From the IMG/VR virus record IMGVR_UViG_3300046804_002724, positions 1 through 64,000 of that record: 64,000 bases of DNA; one strand, given 5' to 3'. This document shows positions 57,731 through 64,000 of the stretch, one piece after another. This DNA is from a virus. The notes under the pieces were generated by a model. The model had not been told where the DNA came from. It searched no databases and was given only the letters and a program-made list of their open reading frames with translations. The translations under genes and the position numbers were made by a program. Position 1 is the first letter of the stretch. Every line of letters starts with the position of its first letter.

Positions 57731-58028
57731 AGAACCATATATTCTCCTTTCTATTTATGAAGGTCTTTACGCTGAAAAATATAATAAAAAACCTAGAATA
57801 AATAAATATAGAGAAAAATGGGCTATGCAAGATGTCATTGATAGTGTAGGATATCATCGTGCAAAAGAAATACTACAGTATTATTTTAAAACAGGTAAAA
57901 GTGGTCACCCACTTTCTTTCTTTTATAATAATTTTGATAGGCTTGAAGACATGATGGTTCAAATTGAAAGAGATAAAGAAAACAGGGAACGCCTGCTTGA
58001 ACAGACAAGAAAATTGGTTAGTGAGTGA
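57717..58028 (+). CDS. Putative helicase-associated / loader-like protein (103 aa)
   Basis: YILLSIYEGLYAEKYNKKPR and NKYREKWAMQDVIDSVGYHR are a helical pattern common in small proteins just upstream of phage DnaB-type helicases. The C-terminus is a long charged helix (MVQIERDKENRERLLEQTRK). Its stop overlaps the helicase GTG start. A replisome-organising or helicase-loading role is inferred from position only. Confidence 0.5.
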   Translation: MATNKEPYILLSIYEGLYAEKYNKKPRINKYREKWAMQDVIDSVGYHRAKEILQYYFKTGKSGHPLSFFYNNFDRLEDMMVQIERDKENRERLLEQTRKLVSE

Positions 58029-59293
58029 ATACAGAAGCGGAATTAATTTCAGCAGTATGCAAGAATAAAGATATAAGCACACTACTTGCAGATAATGCAG
58101 ATGATTTATTTAATTCACATAAAGATATTTGGGATGCCCTTAAATCATATTACTATAAATTTAAAGCTGTGCCAGAGGTTGGTGTATTACAGGATAAATT
58201 TAAAGATTTTGAACCTGTTGCAACAAAGGCAGAAACTGGATACTACTTAGATAAATTAAAGAATGAATTTATATCAAGCAAGATTAAATCTGTTTTAATA
58301 CAGGCTGGGTCTGCTTTAAAAGAAGATGCAGCATCTAGAGTTCTTGCAAATATGCAATCTCAACTTGCTACATTAAGTAGGTACACAAATAATGTTAGAG
58401 ATGTTGATATTGTGGATATTGAATCTGCAGAAAGACATTATCAGTCTGTAAAAGATAGATCTTTAGCAATGGGTGGAAGTCCAGGCATCATGACGGGAAT
58501 CGATGCAATTGACAGGGCATACCCTACTGGAATGGCCCCAGGACACCTTATAGTGGCCATAGGCTGGCCAGGAAGAGGTAAGACATGGTTTACATCATAT
58601 CTTGCCTGTAAAGCCTGGGAACAGGGCTTTAAGCCAATGATAGTTTCTCTTGAAATGGCTCCAGAGAATATGAGAGATAGAATTTATACTATGCTTGGTT
58701 CAGGATTATTCCGTGCAAGCGATTTATCAAAAGGAGATATTAATTTAGATGACTTCAAATCATGGGGAAAGAAAACCACGGAAGGCAAGAACAGCTTTAT
58801 TCTTGTTTCTAATGAAGGCACAGCGGAGGTCACTCCAGCAACAATTCAAGGAAAGATTGATCAACACAAACCAGATTTAGTTATTCTTGACTATCATCAA
58901 TTGTTTAATGATAATAAAAGAAGTAATTCTGAGGTAGAGCGAAATAGAAATATTTCTAGAGATTTTAAATTACTTGCAGTTTCAAATAACATTCCAGTTA
59001 TTGATATTACTGCTGCTACTGCTGACGATGTTTCTGATCAAGACGAGCCTCCAATGATGAGCCAGGTGGCTTGGTCAAAGGCAATTGAATATGATGCTGA
59101 TATGGCTATGGCTATTCATAGACACCCAAATACAGATTTGATTGAGGTGGTTTCTAGAAAGAATAGACACGGTCAAGATTTTAGATTCTTTTTAGAATGG
59201 GATATTAATAGAGGTATTATTAAACCAATTTATGAAAATTTACCAGAATTAAATAATGACGACTCACAAAAAAATAAAAAGATTTCAAGTTAA
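58025..59293 (+). CDS. dnaB: DnaB-like replicative helicase
   Basis: GTG start. A 422-residue RecA-type motor: Walker A GWPGRGKTW (residues 180-188), MIVSLEMAPENMRDRIYTML (H1a), Walker B LVILDYHQLF, SQVAWSKAIEYDADMAMAIH (H3) and SRKNRHGQDFRFFLEWD (H4). The N-terminal 120 residues are a helical domain. It would unwind phage DNA as a hexamer at the fork. The adjacent primase is a separate gene, so primosome function is split between proteins. Confidence 0.9.
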   Translation: MNTEAELISAVCKNKDISTLLADNADDLFNSHKDIWDALKSYYYKFKAVPEVGVLQDKFKDFEPVATKAETGYYLDKLKNEFISSKIKSVLIQAGSALKEDAASRVLANMQSQLATLSRYTNNVRDVDIVDIESAERHYQSVKDRSLAMGGSPGIMTGIDAIDRAYPTGMAPGHLIVAIGWPGRGKTWFTSYLACKAWEQGFKPMIVSLEMAPENMRDRIYTMLGSGLFRASDLSKGDINLDDFKSWGKKTTEGKNSFILVSNEGTAEVTPATIQGKIDQHKPDLVILDYHQLFNDNKRSNSEVERNRNISRDFKLLAVSNNIPVIDITAATADDVSDQDEPPMMSQVAWSKAIEYDADMAMAIHRHPNTDLIEVVSRKNRHGQDFRFFLEWDINRGIIKPIYENLPELNNDDSQKNKKISS

Positions 59294-59558
59294 CGTAGAA
59301 TTTTTAGATGATTCTGATTTAATTAGAATTAAAAATCAATATATTAACTTGTTAACATCTCAAATGAAAGATAAGGGTTATGTACCAGTACTTGACATAG
59401 ACCCAGCCTTTTCTGTAGAATTTACAGGCGAGACATGGAAGTTTTTAATGACTATCCATGGTATATATGTAGGAAAGAAAAAAGCATGGCATACGCTAGG
59501 AATGACACAAGGGAAACTAACTCCACGTACACAAGTTCCCAAGTCAAAAGTGTTATAA
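59256..59558 (+). CDS. Hypothetical protein between helicase and primase (100 aa)
   Basis: Contains RFQVNVEFLDDSDLIRIKNQ and KFLMTIHGIYVGKKKAWHTL. It overlaps the helicase end by 38 bases and the primase start by 73. Both genes use different frames over the shared segment. No family recognised. A weak ribosome site makes it less certain than its neighbours. Confidence 0.5.
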   Translation: MTTHKKIKRFQVNVEFLDDSDLIRIKNQYINLLTSQMKDKGYVPVLDIDPAFSVEFTGETWKFLMTIHGIYVGKKKAWHTLGMTQGKLTPRTQVPKSKVL

Positions 59559-60484
59559 AGTCTTTAGGACTTGATATATTATCTGAGTCTAATGATAATG
59601 CTTCGATGTTTTGCCCATTCCATAATAATACACACACCTATAGTTTTAGTATTAATTTAATTAATGGAGCTTGGCTTTGTTTCAATCCATCCTGCGGTGT
59701 ATCTGGAGGTTTAGTTGATCTTGTAAAGAAGATATTGAATAAAAATGATTTTCAAGCATTAAGATTTATTGCAAGTAAACAAGTAACTTCCGAAGAAGCC
59801 TTTGAAGAAGAATTAAAAGATTTACTTGAGGATAAACCTAATTTTGTAGAATTTTCACAGACCACTCTAGATTCTTTATACAATAGTTTAGGTAAAAATC
59901 AAAAAGCCCAGTCATATTTTGAAAACAGGGGCATCAACCTAGACTCAATGCATTATTTTAAATTAGGATATTCAGAAAATTTAGGAATGGTTACAGTACC
60001 AGTACACAGTCCAGATGGATTACCAGTTGGCCTTGTTGGAAGGTCTATTACAGAAAAAAAGTTTAAAAATAGTACAAACCTGCCTAAGAGCAAAACGTTA
60101 TTTAATATTCATCGTGCTAAAAGAATTGGAAGCAATGTAATAATTGTAGAATCTTGTTTTGATGCAATTAGAATTCATCAAGCAGGATTTCCAAATGTTG
60201 TTGCTACGCTTGGAGGACATATATCTACTGAGAATGTAATACTTCTAAATAGATATTTTAATAAAATAATTATTATGACAGATTCAGACGAGGCGGGAAG
60301 AAAGCTTGGATTAAATATAGCAAATAGGCTTAAATCAAAAAACATCTTGTGGGCTTCGTCAGAATATGGTAAGATATATCCACATGATGCAAAAGATGCT
60401 GGCGATATGACAGATGATGAAATAAAGCTATGTATAGATAATGCAGTTTCCGATTTTGAATATCGATCTTGGATACCATCATAA
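59486..60484 (+). CDS. dnaG: DnaG-like DNA primase
   Basis: The N-terminal zinc domain has CPFHNNTHTYSFSINL then CFNPSC, a CHC2-type finger. The TOPRIM catalytic domain has VIIVESCFDAIRI and KIIIMTDSDEAGRKLG, the acidic metal-binding motifs. It makes RNA primers. At 332 aa it lacks the helicase-binding C-terminal domain of DnaG. The longer frame starts at 59435, but GGAAAG lies before the ATG at 59486 and the extra residues match nothing, so the latter is preferred. Confidence 0.85.
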   Translation: MAYARNDTRETNSTYTSSQVKSVIKSLGLDILSESNDNASMFCPFHNNTHTYSFSINLINGAWLCFNPSCGVSGGLVDLVKKILNKNDFQALRFIASKQVTSEEAFEEELKDLLEDKPNFVEFSQTTLDSLYNSLGKNQKAQSYFENRGINLDSMHYFKLGYSENLGMVTVPVHSPDGLPVGLVGRSITEKKFKNSTNLPKSKTLFNIHRAKRIGSNVIIVESCFDAIRIHQAGFPNVVATLGGHISTENVILLNRYFNKIIIMTDSDEAGRKLGLNIANRLKSKNILWASSEYGKIYPHDAKDAGDMTDDEIKLCIDNAVSDFEYRSWIPS

Positions 60485-60494
60485 TAAATTAACA

Positions 60495-60511
60495 GACAGA
60501 TATATACTGTC
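60495..60511. promoter_or_regulatory. Operator-like dyad before the ssDNA-binding protein gene
   Basis: GACAG (60495-60499), ATATATA, CTGTC (60507-60511) form a near-perfect dyad in the short gap before the ssDNA-binding protein gene. AGGAG follows. A regulator binding site or an RNA hairpin for translational control are both possible. Confidence 0.35.
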
Positions 60512-60529
60512 AAGTATAGGAGATACAAA

Positions 60530-61198
60530 ATGGGTATAGTAAAAGGTCTTAAGGACTTAAATAAAGCACTAGACAAGCCACAGTCTGGTGGCGGAGAATC
60601 AAGTAAGGCAAAATGGGTTAAGCTTGATGATGCGGAAAGCGTAAAGATTCGTTTTCTTCAAGAGTTAGATCCAGATTCACCAGAGTATAATGATAAGCTA
60701 GGTCTTGGATTTATTGCTGTAGAGCACACAAATCCAAAAGATTATCGTCGCAAAGCTCTTTGTACAATGGAAGATCAGGGTAAGTGTTGGGGTTGTGAAC
60801 AACACAGAAAAGATTATAAAGCTGGATGGAAGGGTCGTTCAAGACTTTACATCAATGTGCTTGTTGATGATGGCAAGGAAGAGCCGTATGTTGCAATTCT
60901 TTCACAGGGAAGCAGCGGTAAAACAGTTACTCCAACTCTAATCGAGTATGCTGGAGAAATGGGTTCAATTACAAATCTTATGTGGAGAATTAAGCGTACA
61001 GGAACTAAAACAGATACAAGTTACACAATTATTCCACTTGCAAAAGATGAAGAAAAGTTTGACACTTCTTCTTTAGAATTATACAAGTTGGAAGAGGTTG
61101 CTATTCGTGACCTACCTTATGCAAATCAAGAGTCCTTCTTTCTAGGTGAAGGCGGACAAGAGGAATCAGACGCTACATCAAGTAATGTAGACTGGTAA
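60530..61198 (+). CDS. Zinc-containing single-stranded DNA-binding protein
   Basis: KWVKLDDAESVKIRFLQELD opens an OB-type core, interrupted by ALCTMEDQGKCWGCEQHRKD (Cys3-His zinc site) and followed by RSRLYINVLVDDGKEEPYVA and DTSYTIIPLAKDE. The end is acidic with a terminal aromatic (EESDATSSNVDW), the usual partner-recruiting tail. The plan resembles T4 gp32-type proteins. It should coat single-stranded DNA at the fork and lies between primase and polymerase. Confidence 0.75.
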   Translation: MGIVKGLKDLNKALDKPQSGGGESSKAKWVKLDDAESVKIRFLQELDPDSPEYNDKLGLGFIAVEHTNPKDYRRKALCTMEDQGKCWGCEQHRKDYKAGWKGRSRLYINVLVDDGKEEPYVAILSQGSSGKTVTPTLIEYAGEMGSITNLMWRIKRTGTKTDTSYTIIPLAKDEEKFDTSSLELYKLEEVAIRDLPYANQESFFLGEGGQEESDATSSNVDW

Positions 61199-61218
61199 TT
61201 AGAAAAGGCGGAGAGTTA

Positions 61219-64000
61219 ATGTCATTTGTACATCTACATGTGCATTCCTATTATTCATTAATGGATGGCCTTAACTCTCCTGCCGATTTAGTAAAAGCAG
61301 CAAAAGATGCTGGCCAACACGCTATTGCTATTACAGATCATGGTACACTATCATCACATAGAGATTTTCAAATAGCTTGTAAGGAACAGGGCATAAAGCC
61401 AATTCTTGGAGTAGAGGCTTACATATCTCCAACAGATAGATTTGATAGATCATCTAAAACAGATAAATCAATCCAAGCGTACAACCATATTATTTTGCTT
61501 GCTAAAAATAAAAAGGGTTTAGAGAATATTAATACTTTACAAGAACTTGCTTGGAATGAAGGTTTTTATCATAAGCCACGAATTGATAGGGAGATTTTAA
61601 ATGAGTACAAACAGGGTATTATTGTCTTGTCTGGATGTCTTAATGGTCTCATTTCTAAGGCTATCGAAAGGGGCGATTTTTCTGAAGCTAAAATTACTCT
61701 CAAAGATTTTCAAAAAAATTTCGGTGAAGATTTTTATGTTGAGGTTCAATCTCACAATCCAAAAGAAGTAAATGAAAAGTTATTAGAGTTAGCAGATGAG
61801 CTAAAGATTAAAGCGGTAGCAACAGGAGATGCTCATTTTGCTAAAGGTGAAGATAAAGTATTAGAAGAAGCAATGCTTATCTTATCTACAAATCCAAAAA
61901 TGGATAAAGAAGCAGATTTCGATATGTCTAGACAAATGACAAATATGTTAGATAGATTTAATTATTTGTATCCAGATAGAAGAATTTCATTTCAAGATTA
62001 TAATTTATTTATTCAAACACATGATGAGATTTCAGCAGATTTTCATAACGCAGGAATTCAACGCACAGATATATATTCTAATACCATGGAAATTGCAGAC
62101 AAAATAGAGGATTATGATTTTTACAGAGCATTAGATTTATTACCAGTCCCCAAAACAAATGCAGATGAAAAGCTAAAAGAATTGGCATACGAAGGTTTAA
62201 AATCAAAAGGATTACATGAGGATATAAATTATATTGAACGTGTAGAAGAAGAATTAAAAATTATTAAAGATAAAAAGTTTGCTTCATATTTTTTAGTTAT
62301 TGCTGATATGATTAATTGGGCTAAAACAAATTCTATTATGGTTGGACCAGGTCGTGGTTCGGCAGCAGGATCTTTAGTTTGTTATTCTTTGGGAATTACG
62401 GATGTTGATCCAATTAAATACGATTTACTATTTTTTAGATTTATTAATCCAGATAGAAATGACTTCCCAGATATTGATACAGATTTTGAGGATAGGCGCC
62501 GTAAAGAAGTTAAGAATTATTTGAAGAAAAAATTTAAACACGTTGCTTCTATTTCTACATTTACTTATTTTAAAGATAAGGGTGTAGTTAGAGATGCAGC
62601 CCGTGTATTTATGGTACCACTTTCAGATGTAAATCGTGCATTAAAATCAGTAGATACATTTGAAGATTATTTGGATTCACCAAATACAAAAGAGTTTAGG
62701 GCAAAGTACCCAGAGGTGACATGGTTAGCTGAAAAACTTCGTGGGAAAATCAGAAGTGTTGGTGTCCATGCTGCTGGAGTTGTTGTAGCAAAAGATGATA
62801 TTAGAAAGTATGCTCCAGTAGAATCTCGTGAGGATGCACAAGATAAAGTTTCTGGAAGAATACCAGTGGTTGCTTACGATATGGATACTGTTGCAGACAT
62901 TGGTCTTATTAAATTAGATGCACTTGGATTAAAAACTCTTTCTGTTATTTCAGATACGATAGCTTCAATTAAAGAAAGAACTGGAAATCAGATAGTGCTT
63001 TCAGAAATACCATTAGATGATATGAATGTGTATAAAAATTTAAGTGAAGGTTATACCAAAGGTGTATTTCAGGCAGAAGCAACTCCATATACAAATCTTT
63101 TAATTAAAATGCAGGTATCTACATTTGAAGATCTAGCAGCATCAAACGCTCTTGTAAGACCAGGAGCTATGGATACAGTAGGTCTTTCATATATTAAAAG
63201 AAAACATGGTCAGGAAGCAGTAAAATATATTCACCCAATAATGAAACCATTTACTGAAAATACTTATGGGGTTATTATATATCAGGAACAGGTTATGCAA
63301 GCATGCGTATACCTTGGCGGACTAACTTGGTCAGAAGCTGATAAGGTTAGAAAAGTTATTGGAAAGAAACAAGATGCAAAAGAACTCAGTCCATTCAAAG
63401 ATAAGTTTATTCAGGGCGCTTCGAAGCATATCAGCAAAGAAGAATCAGAGCACCTATGGAAAACATTTGAAGCACACGCAGGTTACTCATTCAATAGGTC
63501 TCACGCTGTTGCTTACTCTATGCTTTCTTATTATACCGCTTGGCTTAAGCATCGTTATCCTCTTGAATTTTTATTCTCGATCCTCAAGAACGAAAACGAC
63601 AAAGACGCAAGAACAGAATATTTAATTGAAGCTAAAAGACTTGGGCTTAAAGTAAAACTTCCACATATTAACGAGTCTGATATTTATTTTTCTTTGCAAA
63701 AAGATTCAATTAGATTTGGTTTGGCAGAGGTAAAGTTTATATCGGACACTATTGCAAATAAAATTATTGATCAAAGACCATTTAAAGATTATGCAGATTT
63801 TATCGCAAAAGCTTCAAAAAAAGGTAGTGGAATTAACTCTAGGGCAATTTCTGCATTAAATGCAATTGGTGGTGCAGCTTTTGATGATAATCCAAGAAGC
63901 GGTAAAGAGGTAGAATCTTATTATGAATATCTCGGCATACCGTCTTTTAATATTGCTACCCTAAGCCCCAAGATTAAAGCTCAGGCCAGACCAATTAGTG
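61219..64000 (+). CDS. dnaE: DNA polymerase III alpha subunit (C-family), cut by window end
   Basis: The start reads MSFVHLHVHSYYSLMDGLNS, a PHP domain with intact metal ligands (H5, H7, H9), followed by AIAITDHGTL. The catalytic palm has FPDIDTDFEDRRR with Asp420 and Asp422 and GPGRGSAAGSL upstream. GYSFNRSHAVAYSMLSYYTA is the fingers signature. At least 927 codons are present; the frame is open to the window end. GGCGGAGAG precedes the ATG. A phage-encoded bacterial-type replicase is less common than family A or B enzymes and implies interaction with the host clamp. Complete except for the C-terminus. Confidence 0.92.
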   Translation, partial: MSFVHLHVHSYYSLMDGLNSPADLVKAAKDAGQHAIAITDHGTLSSHRDFQIACKEQGIKPILGVEAYISPTDRFDRSSKTDKSIQAYNHIILLAKNKKGLENINTLQELAWNEGFYHKPRIDREILNEYKQGIIVLSGCLNGLISKAIERGDFSEAKITLKDFQKNFGEDFYVEVQSHNPKEVNEKLLELADELKIKAVATGDAHFAKGEDKVLEEAMLILSTNPKMDKEADFDMSRQMTNMLDRFNYLYPDRRISFQDYNLFIQTHDEISADFHNAGIQRTDIYSNTMEIADKIEDYDFYRALDLLPVPKTNADEKLKELAYEGLKSKGLHEDINYIERVEEELKIIKDKKFASYFLVIADMINWAKTNSIMVGPGRGSAAGSLVCYSLGITDVDPIKYDLLFFRFINPDRNDFPDIDTDFEDRRRKEVKNYLKKKFKHVASISTFTYFKDKGVVRDAARVFMVPLSDVNRALKSVDTFEDYLDSPNTKEFRAKYPEVTWLAEKLRGKIRSVGVHAAGVVVAKDDIRKYAPVESREDAQDKVSGRIPVVAYDMDTVADIGLIKLDALGLKTLSVISDTIASIKERTGNQIVLSEIPLDDMNVYKNLSEGYTKGVFQAEATPYTNLLIKMQVSTFEDLAASNALVRPGAMDTVGLSYIKRKHGQEAVKYIHPIMKPFTENTYGVIIYQEQVMQACVYLGGLTWSEADKVRKVIGKKQDAKELSPFKDKFIQGASKHISKEESEHLWKTFEAHAGYSFNRSHAVAYSMLSYYTAWLKHRYPLEFLFSILKNENDKDARTEYLIEAKRLGLKVKLPHINESDIYFSLQKDSIRFGLAEVKFISDTIANKIIDQRPFKDYADFIAKASKKGSGINSRAISALNAIGGAAFDDNPRSGKEVESYYEYLGIPSFNIATLSPKIKAQARPIS

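Overview
This is a segment of a tailed double-stranded DNA phage, almost certainly a long-tailed siphovirus of an actinobacterium. The evidence is a complete HK97-type head and tail module in the usual order (portal, protease fused to scaffold, capsid, connectors, tail tube, frameshifted tail chaperone, 2786-residue tape measure, tail tip). This is followed by replication genes that include a MerR-type DNA-binding protein of a kind I associate with actinobacteriophages. An exact 14-bp palindrome identical to the actinobacterial parS site (852-865) and a set of promoters placed for leaderless mRNAs also fit. The DNA is strongly AT-rich and ATA-rich, so a low-GC (for example freshwater planktonic) actinobacterium is a reasonable guess. 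The host is inference, not observation.

Layout. Positions 1-605 hold four tiny minus-strand genes read from two near-identical promoters. Positions 606-1353 hold an operator-like repeat family, the parS-like site, two micro-proteins, a tRNA-Ile with anticodon UAU and a G-rich structured non-coding stretch. Positions 1354-2834 hold a sulfotransferase-like gene, a micro-protein and a first prolyl-4-hydroxylase-like dioxygenase, closed by a hairpin. Positions 2921-4238 are a minus-strand operon headed by a membrane-anchored lysozyme-like enzyme. A B12-dependent (class II) ribonucleotide reductase (4454-6388) and a holin-like protein follow.

Positions 6738-17118 encode a battery of tail-fibre and adhesin-like proteins. 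It ends in a protein made of two Fn3-like domains, twelve hexapeptide repeats (P-S/G-F-F-G/S-P) and a degenerate intein-like (Hint) domain. Positions 17128-23884 hold a GNAT-like protein, four intact 2OG-Fe(II) oxygenases, a DUF6065 protein plus a likely relative, and a decayed oxygenase paralogue. With the gene at 2241 the window has five intact oxygenases. A LamG-like protein (23886-25646) leads into the head genes. Positions 25710-43249 are head and tail morphogenesis; 43249-55926 are tail tip, adhesin and small coiled-coil proteins. From a canonical promoter at 55930 to the window end runs the replication operon: phosphoesterase, zinc proteins, MerR-like protein, helicase, primase, ssDNA-binding protein and a C-family DNA polymerase cut by the window end.

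How it may work together: the dioxygenases sit directly behind fibre genes rich in Pro and Gly-Pro motifs, so post-translational hydroxylation of virion fibres is an attractive but untested model. The most unusual items are this oxygenase/DUF6065 cluster, the Fn3-hexapeptide-Hint protein, a kinase-like domain inside the tape measure protein, and the parS-like site without parA or parB in view.
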